A DNA stretch of 64,000 bases from JAICYJ01 sp963737445 (GTDB lineage Bacteria > Actinomycetota > Thermoleophilia > Gaiellales > JAICJC01). The notes under the pieces are model-generated. The model was not told the DNA's origin. It was given only the letters and a program-made list of their open reading frames with translations, and searched no databases. The translations under genes were made by a program, and so were the position numbers. The stretch lies in contig CAVTSO010000019.1 of the NCBI GenBank assembly GCA_963737445.1, positions 484,098-548,097 of the forward strand, read 5' to 3'. Within the stretch, counting starts at the first letter, position 1, and each line of letters begins with the position of its first letter. Positions 9,703 through 19,784 of this stretch are shown one piece after another.

Positions 9703-11646
9703 CCGATCACCCCCAGGCGCGAGCACGAGCAGCGCGCATGACCAGCGCAATCAGGTAGCCGATGTATATTCCCAGGCTCCGCTCTGCAGCTTGCGCGCGT
9801 GTCCGGCGGTACCACGGGACCGCCGGGAAGCGGGACGGTAGAGCCGATCGTCGATCAGGTGGGGCACGCGACCGCGTAGGCGACCTGCTGCAGCACCCCG
9901 CCTCGCTCGCGCAGGTCGATCTCGCGCTTCGGGTCGAAGGATCGCTTCGAGCACAAGCCGGAGTGGCTTGGTGAACCCGGCGCTGGTCCAGCCGAGCGGC
10001 GGGCTCGACCTTGCCCGCAGGCCCAGATCGGCGCGCGGCGCGGCAAGCGCCGCCCGCAGCGAGCGACCAGAACCGCCGAGCGGCGCCGACCAGCACAAGC
10101 GCGATCCCGGCGGTCGGAAGGGAGACCGGTGCCGGGCAGGTGCAACCCGATGTGTGCGTCGGGAGCGGTCGCACCGAGGGCGCCGAGCCGGCGAGCGCCC
10201 CGAACAGCGGGCCCGGGAGCCACCCCGAGCACGACGCACGGCGCCGCGAGGAGGCCGATCGGTGGCACGCATCTCGACCGGCGACTCGGCCGCGTCCGCG
10301 AGGCCCCCGTCGCGACGGCCCGAGCAGCACGAGGCCGACCACCTTGACGAAGCACAGCACCGCGAGCGCCGCCGTCGCTGCAAGCGCGGCCAGCGCGAGC
10401 GCCGCGGCCAGCCCGCGCCCACGCCGCCCGTACAGCGGCACGTGCACCAGCGCCTGCAAGGTGAGCCACTCGGAGACGAACCCGTTGAACGGCGGCAGCC
10501 CGGCGATCGCCATTGCGCCGATCAGGAACGCGCCGCCGGTCCACGGCATCCGCCGCAGCAGACCGCCCAGCCGGTCGAGCTCGAGCGAGCCGACCGTGCG
10601 CTCGAACGCACCCGCGCCCAGGAACAGCAGCGACTTGAACACCGCGTGGTTCAGCGTGTGCAGCAGCGCCGCCGCCAAGGCGAACGCCGCCAACGCGTCG
10701 GCGCCCGGGCGCGCAGCAACAGGCACGCCCCCAGCCCAAGCACGATGATGCCGATGTTCTCGATCGAGTGCAACGCCAGGAGCCGTTTCAGATCATGCTG
10801 GAACAGCGCGTAGACCCACACCTCCCACCGCCGAGAGCACGCCGACTGCCGAGACCAGCCCCCAAACCATACCGGCAGCCCGCCCACCCACTCGACCGAC
10901 CCGAACCAGAGCCATACAGCGCGATCTTGATCATCACGCCGCTCATCAGCGCCGACACCGGCGCGGGCGCGACCGGGTGGGCGCGCGGCAACCAGACGTG
11001 CAGCGGCATGACACCCGCCTTCGTGCCCATCCCGACCAGCGCCGCCACCGCGATCAGCGCTTGCAGCCCTGAGCCCGACGCGATCAGCGGCGGCGCGCCA
11101 ATCGCGCCCGGCTCGGCCAGCAGCAGGATCGCAAGCCACATGCCGATCCCGCCAGATGCGTCATCGCCAGATAGGTGAACACCGAGCGCTGGCGCTCGCG
11201 ATCGTCGCGAGCGGGCGAGCAGGATCGCCGCTGCCGGCAGCAGCGTCATCAGCTCCCAGCCGGCAAGGAACGTGACCGGATCGCGCGCGCACAGCACCTC
11301 GACCAGGACCAGCAGGAACACCGAGGTGCGCTGCCGCGACAGTGCGACCCGCCGGCGGTCGGCTCCAGGTAGCGGATCGAATACACCAGCACCGGCGCGG
11401 CCACCATCCCCAACACTCCCAGGAAGAAACCCGTCAGACCGTCAACGCCCAACCGCGGCACGAAGCTGCTCGTGAACCCCGCCCCCAACCATCGCCGCCG
11501 ACCAGAGCACGACGAACCCGGCGACCCCAACCGCCGCCGCTCCCGCGGCCTGCAGGGACAAACCGCGCGAAAACCTCGATCGGAAGGCAGAGCAGTGCTC
11601 CGCCCAGCGCGACGCCGCCCAGCCCCACGAGTACAGCGCCGCGATC
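9699..11646 (-). CDS. hyfB: Hydrogenase-4 component B-like (NuoL-type) membrane subunit, frameshifted
   Basis: This large antiporter-like subunit would couple hydrogenase electron transfer to ion pumping. It contains GWELMTLLPAAAILLA and MGTKAGVMPLHVWLPRAHP, the family hallmark with the essential Lys and His. APVSALMSGVMIKIALYG, LNHAVFKSLLFLGAGAFE and GLPPFNGFVSEWLTLQAL follow, all characteristic of HyfB/NuoL. A start is inferred at a TTG near 11646 that overlaps the arsR stop. The C-terminus, RLGVIG then TGA at 9699-9701, overlaps hyfC. The length of about 648 codons matches HyfB. Frame changes occur near 11560, 11490, 11330, 11160, 10890, 10730 and 10350. Confidence 0.8.
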
Positions 11647-11970
11647 AAGAAGATTCGAGGTCCCGCAGGATCGACCGCTGCTGCGTGAGCTGCCGAGCAA
11701 TGATCGCCTGCCCACCTCCAGCAGGTCGAACACCCGCTCGTCGGCGATGCGGTAGTACACGTTCGTGCCGTCACGCCTAGCCTCGACCAGCCCGATCCGG
11801 CGAAGCGCGGCCAGATGCTGAGACGTACCACCCGAATCCAAACCCAACTCACCCTGCATCACGCCCACCGACCGCTCCCCGTCAGCCAACAACTCGAGAA
11901 TCCGGATGCGGGCGGGATGCCCAAGCACCCGAAACAGGCTCGCCTTCAAAACGTAGACCGGTCCGGCAGA
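11645..11970 (-). CDS. ArsR-family winged-helix regulator heading the hyf operon, frameshifted
   Basis: The sequence VLKASLFRVLGHPARIRILE is the classic ArsR N-terminus. The recognition-helix region SGGTSQHLAALRRIGLVEAR and the beta-wing GTNVYYRI follow. The C-terminal helix (AIIARQLTQQRSILRDLE) is reached through a shift near 11718 and ends at TGA 11645-11647, which overlaps the hyfB start. No Cys pair typical of metal sensors such as ArsR/SmtB is visible, so it may sense a non-metal or redox cue. It probably autoregulates the hyf operon. The start codon is unclear; no ATG or GTG precedes VYVLKA at the usual place. Confidence 0.75.
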
Positions 11971-11987
11971 ATGCGGCCCGCGGACAG

Positions 11988-12004
11988 CATAGTTGATAAT
12001 CTTC
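11988..12004. promoter_or_regulatory. Candidate ArsR operator/promoter motif upstream of arsR-hyf
   Basis: An AT-rich island in GC-rich DNA carries CATAGTTGATAATCTTCAA. The 11-mer ATAATCTTCAA recurs upstream of the second arsR gene at about 13331. It lies between the divergent arsR-hyf operon and the small plus-strand gene at about 12091, so it could control both. Function is inferred from position and recurrence only. Confidence 0.4.
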
Positions 12005-12090
12005 AATCCTTCGCAGATTCCACTATTCACCCAAAGGCGTACATCCCGAAGATGGACTATGAGACGACCGGACACCGTCCGAGGCGGACT

Positions 12091-12370
12091 ATGCACGGAT
12101 CGCAAGTTGCCATCCCCATCGACGTTCGCCGCCCATTCCAGGTATTCCTCAACGGAGTCGCCCAGCAAGAGGGCACCGACTTCGAGCTACGCGGCACCGA
12201 CCTCGACTTCAACCGCGAGTTGATCCCGCCGCACCGGTGGACGCCTTGGACATATCTGCGAACCATGTTCGCCGGCCGCTACCAGACCGAGCACAGTGTT
12301 GATCTCACCTATCAGACAGAAGCTGGGCAGCCGGCCGTCGCCAACAACCTCACCATCCGCCCGCCCGACC
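12091..12370 (+). CDS. Hypothetical protein (about 93 aa), end uncertain
   Basis: The frame from ATG 12091 has convincing protein composition: VAIPIDVRRPFQVFLNG, then QEGTDFELRGTDLDFNREL, TPWTYLRTMFAGRYQTEHSV and DLTYQTEAGQPAVANNL. It looks like a short all-beta protein similar in style to small conserved actinobacterial proteins, but I do not recognise a named family. The upstream ATG at 12052 is an alternative start. The frame does not stop where the protein seems to end, near 12370, so a frameshift is likely there. It is divergent from arsR-hyf across the shared AT-rich region. Confidence 0.5.
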
Positions 12371-12653
12371 CTCAGCAGGTCCACCGGCTCGAGCGACCGA
12401 GAAGCGGCGCACGCCGGCCGACCGGTCGCCGCCACGGCCATCCAGACTGTTCACACAAGCGGCGCCTCGACACTCGGACGCGGGTCGAGCGCGACCCTGG
12501 CCGGCTACCTCATCGCCCTGCATCGCGTCGCGGGGACGCCTCATCCGGTGAGTCGACGCGCGCAGCCAAAGTGGATCCGGCAGTGAGGCGTCCTGAGCTC
12601 ACCTGGCCCCTGACATTCGGCGGCCGGTCTCCCAAGTGTAGGGTCAATCCAGC

Positions 12654-13017
12654 TCAGGAGCCGCGCGGGCGGCGGGCGGCGCCCGCCGGCGGCTCCTGCA
12701 ACCCGTCCAGCAGCGACTGGGTGTCGGCGAGGCTGGAGCTCAGAATCTGACGTGCCACCTCGAGGAGCTGGAACACCGGGGATCGCGCACCCGGTAATAG
12801 ACGCTTGTCCCTGGCGTCGACTTTCAAGTAGCCCCAGTCGGCGTAGTGCGCTCAGATGCTGCGAGGTACCGCTCGAATCAAGCTCCAGCTCCGCCTGAAG
12901 CTCACCCACCGACCGCTCCCCGTCCCGCAGCAACTCGAGGATCCGCACCCGCGCCGGATGGCCGAGCACGCGAAAGAAGTCGCCCTTCAGAACGTAGATG
13001 GGATTGTCGAATGGCAT
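12654..13017 (-). CDS. Second ArsR-family regulator, frameshifted
   Basis: The ATG at 13017 opens MPFDNPIYVLKGDFFRVLGH, then VRILELLRDGERSVGELQAE and SGTSQHLSALRRLGLLESRR. It is a close paralogue of the regulator in front of hyfB. The frame changes near 12825; the tail RVFQLLEVARQILSSSLADT then continues to TGA at 12654-12656. No metal-binding cysteines are seen. The protein would be about 120 residues, normal for the family. What it controls is not obvious, since no gene follows it closely on the same strand. Confidence 0.75.
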
Positions 13018-14550
13018 CAGGACTCACGATCGCCGTGCTCGCAGCCGACACATAGGCCGCCCAGCAAGCCGCCGAAAGCGCTCGTGTCCACGCTCCTATC
13101 TCCGTCTAAGAGGGTAATAGCGTAGGCCACCCGGCGGATGGCTAAGGGGAACAGGCGCCCCGCCAGGCACTCTCCGACCGAGACGACGGGGCGTCGCCTC
13201 GATCATTCAACTGCTGTCGGCCGACCCGCTCGATCCGCTCTGCAAGCTCTACCTCCCACGCCGCCCGTCACCTTAGACGCGGCCGGGTCCACTGCCGCGG
13301 CTACGGCGCACCTTCATCTCTGGCATACTTATAATCTTCAAGATCTCTGAGATACTACGGAAGGCGTTCGCGTGACAACTAGGAGAATGCAGGACGGGCA
13401 CGGGCCGGTCTCGGTCGACGGCGGCTGATTCGCGGCCGTCGATGGCGAATGGCGGCAGGTCCCCCAACCCCAATCGACCAGCGCGCACGCCAACACCGTT
13501 GAGCACGCGCAGCAGCGGGTCCAAGGAAGCGCCGGTCTCGGTCGACGGCGGCTGGTTCGCTGGAGGTTCGACGGCAAGTGGCAGCACTTCGCCAACCCCA
13601 CCAGTAGCGATGCGCCCCAGGAATCCACGATCCGCGAAAAACGGGCAGGTCATATGTCTGACAGGCGTCCCACGTTCCTAGCGAGCAGCCGTAGTAATGA
13701 ACGACAACTTCGAGTGGTCGCCGCGGGAAGACGTTCGACCCGGAAGGACGTGTTCGCCGGTCTCGTCTTTGCGAGCAACGCGCTCGAGGCGACACGCGAA
13801 GTCCCCGGCACACCACTCGGTCTACGTCGGCGGCCCCTCCCCCGAGCAGCCCGACCGGCCCTACTGGTTTGAAGTCTGGCAGGCCGGCGAGATCTATTCC
13901 GACCAGCTCCTCGGCGATGACCCCGCGACCCGCCGACGAGTAACGCCACCACGGCGTCTGACGGGTGTGCCGAATGGGCGCACAATTAGGCGTCCCCGAG
14001 GCGACATCGCGGATCACACTCCTGGGGTCGCTCGTGCCGTCCCGCTCCAAAGTATTTTGGAAGGGACACCATGCTGACCCCACGCGAAGCGGCTTGCTGC
14101 TGACCGGGCACTCGACCAGGCGTGGCGCAGCGGCGTCGGCGTCGCTAGGGCGGTTACCCGTGCCCAGGAACTCAGCTATCTACTCCGTCTCGACGTGCTA
14201 ATGGAAGAGCGCGAAGCTGATCGTCTCCGATCACCACGATCTGCAGCCCCGACGAGGCATTGACGCGACTCTGCTTCGTGTCGTGGTACACGAATCGCCG
14301 GCTCCGAGAGATCGCATCCGAAGTCGTCACGATCGCCGCCGCCCGTCAGGGGCGGCTTCGCCGAACAACCCACACCCCGCCCCTATCGGTTCACGTCTTA
14401 GCCAGGAAGTCAGGGTAGCCACCGTGGGCCATAGTCAGACCCTCGGCAAGTGTGCCGAACACGAGGTGCCGAGTATTCGGCAGGGCGACCTCAACTATCT
14501 CCTCGTATGCCCCGGCATCTGTCACCGGGCAACCGGGCGCTCTCAATCTA
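13018..14550. other. Degenerate region with no confidently callable gene
   Basis: This part of the island holds fragments only. The stretch GPVSVDGG (about 13405) recurs near 13530 in a second frame, each followed by a short W/F-rich piece, suggesting an imperfect internal duplication. The plus-strand segment near 13815-13930 (SVYVGGPSPEQPDRPYWFEV) has protein-like composition but cannot be joined to a full gene. The motif ATAATCTTCAAGAT at about 13331-13344 is nearly palindromic (ATCTT-C-AAGAT). I see no recognisable domain; frameshifted or decayed genes are both possible. Confidence 0.4.
13325..13350. promoter_or_regulatory. Second copy of the candidate ArsR operator motif
   Basis: CATACTTATAATCTTCAAGAT contains the 11-mer ATAATCTTCAA shared with the site at 11988-12004 and an imperfect palindrome ATCTT-C-AAGAT. 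It lies about 310 bases upstream of the second arsR gene in otherwise GC-rich sequence. The assignment is inferred. Confidence 0.35.
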
Positions 14551-14579
14551 CCTGGACCGCCACCCTCTGAACTCGGCCC

Positions 14580-14930
14580 CTAGGCGAGCGCTCAGCCCCC
14601 GGGACTAGCCGATAAATCTGCACGCCCCCGCCCGTGAAGGGATCAACCTGCGATGTCCCAACAGTGATGTGAACCGTCACCCTGCCCCGGATCGGGTCGA
14701 TCGATCTCGATGTCCTCGAATATAGGACTGCCACGGTTCGTCGCACGAACAGGCCGGTGCGGACAAGCAGCCAAAAGCCGGCTCGCCAGTGACGGGGTCG
14801 AACCCGACCGCCGCTATGGTACCGAGCCGACCGCCCGGCCCGTCCACGCTGAAACCCCGGCCCACCGATCGGCCCAACGTTCCGAATCCGGAACCTGATA
14901 GTCGAGTGCGGGACTGGTGACTCTGAGACG
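14580..14930 (-). CDS. PRC-barrel-like protein, frameshifted
   Basis: Joined frames give GRSVGRGFSVDGPGGRLGTI then AAVGFDPVTGEPAF, followed by VRRTVAVL and SIDPIRGRVTVHI. This parallels, element by element, the intact protein encoded at 17163-17459 (GRCIGFRVDDVNGRVGTVIA, DAASGEPAWLQVRTGLFARR). The beta-rich fold with a G-x-V/L-G-T-I strand and a D-x-x-x-G-E-P turn resembles PRC-barrel domains. The upstream frame to about 15209 (GSVRILWGTQNWAPFRAGEE) may belong to the same or another gene. Function is unknown. Confidence 0.4.
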
Positions 14931-15209
14931 CACGCTCAGCGGCAGCATCGCGCCCCTCCTGGAGTCGCCGGGGTCACCATCCCGCCTGCAAGACGTCTCC
15001 CAGGCCTCGCACACCTCCAGCGCATGGCCGCCGACAGCGTCGAAGGGCTGGGTCAAACGCAGTGCTACAGAGGTCGGGCGGCGCAGACCCACCTCCTCAC
15101 CAGCTCTGAACGGCGCCCAGTTCTGGGTTCCCCACAGAATCCGCACCGAACCGTTACGAATAGTGCTCTCACCGCTCGGGCAGGTGAGCGGCGATCCCCG
15201 GGCGGCCAT

Positions 15210-15945
15210 GCACTTCCGTGGACGCGCCCCGATTCCCCCACGCGAGGCCTAAGCTCAAGGATCGTACGCGCCATAATTACCATCGGCACGAGAGGGAAGG
15301 ACCTGAGTCGAAAGGCATGGTGGGCTAGACCGGCGGTCGGAGCCGGGTTGCAGGGCCAGGCGCTTCGGTGCCGATAACCAGGCCATGGCCACGGGACGCT
15401 CACAAAGGTGTCCTGCGGCCTCACGGCCATCGCTGGCGTGGTGTGGACGGTGGCCGCGATCATGGTGATCCGCAAGACGAGCGCACTCGACAAGAGCGTC
15501 CCGGCCCCGCCGCCCGCTTGGCTCAGCCATGCGGATTGCCCGTCACGGCGAAGGCCTCCCGCTCGCCGCCGGCCGCCCGCATGACCTGGCCGGCCACATT
15601 GCGGGAGGCTGCTCAAGCATGCTGGCGGGTTAGCCCGGCCGGCTGTCAGACCAGCTCGCGGTGGCCGCCGGCCACCGTGCCGGCACCGATCTCCAGACCG
15701 GCCAGCAGCAGGCTGCCGGCGGCACCCGCGGGGTGCTGTCGAGCGCACAGCGCGGGCGGCGGCCGCAGCCGGCTTGCGAGTGGCCGACAGCGGCGCCGCC
15801 GGCGGCCGTGGCAGCGGTTGGCGGCGCCCGGCACCAGCGAGGCGCTTCGCGCACCTATCAGGAATGCTACCGAGGGCGGCTTGCTGCGAAGACAGGCGCT
15901 AGCCGTTGGTGCGCGCACCGCCGCGATCAAGCGGTGGCAGCAGGC
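15210..15945. other. No complete gene recognised
   Basis: This region lies between the PRC-like fragment and the recombinase. A short plus-strand hydrophobic run (CGLTAIAGVVWTVAAIMVI, about 15412-15470) followed by a polar tail could be a small membrane protein, but no start or frame can be fixed. The rest is Arg/Ala/Pro-rich translation in every frame with no motif. The missing N-terminal domain of the recombinase would be expected here and is not recognisable. Confidence 0.35.
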
Positions 15946-16750
15946 GGATCCACGCAAGCGTGGTCGCCGCCCGGGCGCGGGCTGTCGAATCGCAGCATCG
16001 AGAGCGTGGTCGCAATCGCCGCGATGATCCTCGACGACGCGGTCGACGCGGAACTGATCCCGCGCAACCCGTTCCGCGCTCGCCGCGACACGGCTGAAGG
16101 CCGAGCAGCCGCAGCGCGGCTGGCTGGAACTCGATCAGGCACGCGCACTGCTCGCATCGGCGCGACCCTGAGCATCGCGGCATGCTCGGCGTGCTCGCGC
16201 TCGCCGGACTGCGGATCTCGGAGGCCTGCGAGCTGCGCTGGAGGGACGTCGACCTCGGCAGGCGCGCGCCTTCACGTCGAGGAGTCGAAGACGGACGCGG
16301 GCCGCCGCGTCGTCGACGTGCAGCCACTCTTACTGGACGTGCTGAAGGCGCACCGCGCCGAGGCGGGTGACGCGTCACCCAGCGCGCACGTGTTCACGAC
16401 GCGCAGCGGCCGCCGGGTCGATCAGTTGAAGCGCGGCACCGCATCCTCGACCCGACGGTGCGACGCGCCGACGCCGAACTAGCAGCGGCAGGCCGCCGGC
16501 CGATCGGACACTGCACGCTGCACGACCTACGCCGCACCTACTGCGCACTGCTGTTCGAGGCGGGCGCGTCACCCGCGGATACGCGATGATGCAGATGGGC
16601 GACTCGACGCCCACGCTCGCGCTCTCGATCTACAACCGCGTCCTGGAACGCAAGCGCGACACGGGCGAGCGGATGAGCGAGCTTCTGCGCGGCCCCGACG
16701 CTGACGCTGGAATCGACCTGGCCGCGTGGCCTGTCGCCGAGTCGGCGTAG
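15946..16750 (+). pseudogene. Tyrosine recombinase/integrase, N-terminus missing, frameshifted
   Basis: This gene would integrate the island by strand exchange at the tRNA-Ala att site. Frames joined in order give LSNRSIESVVAIAAMILDDA (end of the core-binding domain) and then the catalytic domain. LALAGLRISEACELRWRDVD holds the first catalytic Arg, EESKTDAGRRVV the beta-hairpin Lys and LHDLRRTYCALLFEAG the H-x-x-R pair. SIYNRVLERK supplies the nucleophilic Tyr, and the protein ends at TAG 16748-16750. At least four frame changes occur (about 16095, 16170, 16262 and 16430-16570). The N-terminal SAM-like domain is absent or unreadable, so the gene may be dead. Confidence 0.75.
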
Positions 16751-17162
16751 CCGCTGAGACCCGGCGAGATGGGCGCTTGGCGCGGAGATTACTCTCCGAG
16801 CGTTTGTGGTGGTGGGTTCGTCGTCGGGTGGCACTGCGCGCGGTGTCTCCTTCGCGTCTCTTGATGCAGCACCCCAGGACATACGCCCGACCGGGGGGAA
16901 CCGGAGGCTGATCGACGTCGCTAACGCCGTGGTCAAGGGCGTGGGCTGCTCCCTGGCGGCTCGGTTCGCCTGGCCGGCGAAGACCGCCGATTTCCTGGCG
17001 GCCCGATGCGTCACTTCCGGTGCATATTGCCGAACTGGTATAGTCGCTGGTGCGTGGCTTAACCCCCCTGCCGCGCGCCGCCTGACCCTAAGAGCCCGGT
17101 CCCGTTGTGCGCTGGAAGGCTGCTGTTATGGAGATCCTGGTTGTTGTGGGTTGGGGTGCGTC

Positions 17163-17459
17163 GTGCTGCCGGTGAGTACGCTGTTGCGGGCGACGTTGCT
17201 GGGTCGAGCCGGCTCGGTGGTGGGTGAGCGGCTCGGTCGGTGCATCGGGTTTCGCGTTGATGACGTGAACGGCCGCGTCGGAACTGTGATCGCAATCGGC
17301 ATCGATGCCGCGAGCGGCGAGCCGGCCTGGCTGCAGGTGCGTACCGGGCTGTTTGCGCGGCGAGACGTCGCCATCAGCGTCGATGACGTCGAGTCGGTCG
17401 ATCCGCTCGCGCACAAGATCTTCACCATCGCCCGTCCGGGTCGGGGGCCGGTGCCGTGA
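17163..17459 (+). CDS. PRC-barrel-like protein
   Basis: This is an intact frame of about 98 residues from GTG 17163; GTG 17172 is an alternative, with a G-rich stretch (GGGTTGGGGTG) just upstream. The sequence GRCIGFRVDDVNGRVGTVIA and DAASGEPAWLQVRTGLFARR, then DVESVDPLAHKIFTIAR, suggests a small PRC-barrel-type beta fold. Such domains often mediate protein or membrane-surface contacts. The stop overlaps the next start as GTGA, so it is translationally coupled to the four-Cys protein and then to the sensor kinase. It is a paralogue of the broken copy at 14580-14930. Confidence 0.6.
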   Translation: MLPVSTLLRATLLGRAGSVVGERLGRCIGFRVDDVNGRVGTVIAIGIDAASGEPAWLQVRTGLFARRDVAISVDDVESVDPLAHKIFTIARPGRGPVP

Positions 17460-17632
17460 TTGTCTGTCCGACCTGCCGTGCGCTGCTGGTCGAGGCGAAG
17501 CCCGGCGCGGGTGCGGCTTACCAGTTCATCTGTGGCTGTGCACGAACCACTTGGCTCTACCGCGACAACGGTGATCTGGAGCGCCGAGCGCAGACGTCGG
17601 CAGGTGTTGCCGGAGCGGCGGCCGGTGATTGA
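17456..17632 (+). CDS. Small four-cysteine (zinc-ribbon-like) protein, 58 aa
   Basis: The GTG at 17456 overlaps the previous stop. The product begins VIVCPTCRALL and later has FICGCARTTWLYRDNG, giving CxxC and CxC pairs about 20 residues apart. This fits a mini zinc-ribbon or a redox-sensing cluster. It ends at TGA 17630-17632, inside the first codons of the kinase gene (GTG 17625). The three-gene coupling PRC / four-Cys / kinase suggests the small protein modulates the sensor, but this is inference. Confidence 0.5.
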   Translation: MIVCPTCRALLVEAKPGAGAAYQFICGCARTTWLYRDNGDLERRAQTSAGVAGAAAGD

Positions 17633-19348
17633 TCGCCGCGCGCGGGCGGTGCTGGAGGTCGCGCGTAGCGTGCTCGGCGATCTGGACGTCGAGCTCGGTG
17701 CTGAAGCGGGTGCTCGAATCGGCCCGGTGAACTGACATCAGCCCAGTACGCCGCGGTCGGCATTTTGGATGATGACGGCAACGACCTCGCCCGGTTCGTC
17801 ACGCTGGGCATCGACGAGGAAACGCGACGCGCGATCGGCGAGCTACCGACCGGTCGCGGCCTGCTGGGCGAGCTGATGGACCAGGGATCCGCGTCCGCTG
17901 CGGGTTGTTGACCTTGGGAGCCATCCGCGCTCGTTCGGACTCCCGCAGGGTCTATCCGCCGATGCGGTCGTTCCTGGGGGTGCCGGTACCTGTCGCCCGG
18001 AGGCCGTTCGGAAACATCTACGTCACCGAGCACGTGGATGGCGAGTTCACCTCCGAGGATGAGGAAGCGCTCGTCCTGCTCGCCGAGTTCGCAGGCCTGG
18101 CGATCGATCATGCGCGGCGGTTCACGGGCTCCGAGACTCAACGCCACGATCTGGAGCGGACGGTCGCGGCGCTTGATGCGAGCATCCAGATCAGTCGGGC
18201 GCTGGGAGCGGAGACGAGGCTGGAAACGGTGCTGGAGCTCGTTGCAAAGCGCGGGCGGGCTCTGGTCGGTGCGCGATCCCTGGTGATCGAGGCGCTGCAG
18301 GGCGATCATCTGGTGATCGCGGTTGGGGCAGGCGAGATACCCGCAGGTGTGATCGGCACGCGCACACCCGTCAAGGACACGGTGGCAAGCGTCGCCCTGC
18401 GAACCGGTGAGTCACAACGCCTCAACGACGACCTCAACCTCGCCCGCTTTAACGATCACGGTCTCGGACATCTCGGTTTCGCGGCGAGCTTCGGCCTGAT
18501 AGTCCCGCTCGTCCACCGCGGAACCGGGTACGGAGTGATGGTCGCGCTCGACAGCGTCGATCAGCGCACCCACTTCACGTCCGAGCATCAACAACTGCTG
18601 GAGTCGTTCGCGACCAGCGCCGCCACCGCTCTGGCGACCGCTCACACAACCACGTTGGAGCGCGACCGTCAGCGACTCGCAGCCGCCGAGCAGGAGCGCA
18701 TCCGCTGGGCGCGAGAACTCCACGACGAGACGCTACAGGGACTCGCCTCGCTGCGACTCATGCTCACTGCCGCAGGGCGCGCCCAGGATGCAGACGCGCT
18801 CGGGGGCGTGCTCAGCGAGTCGATCAGCCAGATCGATCTGGAGATCGCCACGCTCCGCGCGCTGATCACTGACCTGCGCCCGGCCGCGCTCGATGAGATC
18901 GGAATCGACGCCGCGATCAGGTCACTGGCCGACCGCGCCTCGCGTGCCGGCCTTGACGTCGACGTCGATGTCGATCTCGCATACGAGCAGGGGCGACACG
19001 CACAGCGACTCGCCGCCGAGCTCGAAGCGGCGATCTACCGGATCGTTCAGGAGGCACTCACCAACGCCCGAAAGCACGGTGGCGCGAAACGCGCGGCGGT
19101 AGAAGTCGTCGAGCAGGAGAACCACCGTCCGCGTCACCATCCGCGACGACGGCGACGGCTTCGACCCAACCACCAGCACCGACGGGTACGGCCTGCTGGG
19201 CATGCGCGAGCGCGCCGACCTCCTCAACGGCGCGATCGGCATCACCTCCAGTCCAGGCGAAGGAACAACCATCACAGCCACCCTCCCAGCGGCCCGGCGA
19301 CCGCAGGCCGAGAACTACGCCGCCACGCAGGATCGGCATGTCGTCTAG
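17625..19348 (+). CDS. GAF-GAF sensor histidine kinase (HisKA_3, NarL-partner type), frameshifted
   Basis: Domains in order are a first GAF (QYAAVGILDDDGNDLARFVT to FGNIYVTEHVDGEFTSEDEE), a second GAF (GARSLVIEALQGDHL to HFTSEHQQLLESFATSAATA) and a HisKA_3 dimerisation helix. In the helix the phospho-acceptor His lies in RWARELHDETLQGLASLRLM. The HATPase domain has the N-box IVQEALTNARKHG, the G1 box RDDGDGFDP and the G2 motif GYGLLGMRERA. Shifts occur near 17700, 17735, 17888, 17955 and 19115, the last needed to reach the ATP lid and the TAG at 19346-19348. No membrane segment is seen, so it is a cytosolic sensor like DosS/DevS, though haem ligation cannot be judged. No LuxR-type partner regulator is adjacent. 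Confidence 0.8.
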
Positions 19349-19406
19349 CCGGAACCGGCAGCGAGACGCGGCCGGCCAGACGCGCGGTCAGAGGTGGCGC
19401 GCCTAG

Positions 19407-19694
19407 ATGTCAGGCGCCGTTCTTGCGCCGGAGATACCCAGGGAGCTCGCCGTTCGCGAGGAGCGGACGCTTGAGATCACGCTGGTGTGGCGGCCCAGCG
19501 ACGACGCGGTGTTCCTGCTCGTGCTCGACCAGACAACGCGTGACGCGGCCATCGTCCAGCTCCCCGACCGATCAGACGCCATGCGCGCCTTCCGGGAGCC
19601 GATGGCCTATCTCGCTGGTGACCACCGGGCACGACGCCTACGGCGTGCTCTCCAGCCGGCACCGATAGGCGCTCCATCACGCGGGGACGGCTGA
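19407..19694 (+). CDS. Small hypothetical protein (about 95 aa)
   Basis: The N-terminal 65 residues have good composition: REERTLEITLVWRPSDDAVF, then LVLDQTTRDAAIVQLPD and AMRAFREPMAYLA. This resembles small actinobacterial proteins ending in an F-x-x-PxAYA motif. Near 19620 a neighbouring frame continues TTGHDAYGVLSSRHR, so the last 30 residues in the listed frame may be wrong. It is the last gene before the island's right end. Function is unknown. Confidence 0.5.
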   Translation: MSGAVLAPEIPRELAVREERTLEITLVWRPSDDAVFLLVLDQTTRDAAIVQLPDRSDAMRAFREPMAYLAGDHRARRLRRALQPAPIGAPSRGDG

Positions 19695-19784
19695 GCATCG
19701 TTTGGGCCACTGGACGCCATGGTGGCCCATTCAACCCAAGTCTTCGAGTCACGTCCAAGTGCGAGGTTTGGCTTGTCTGATCCT

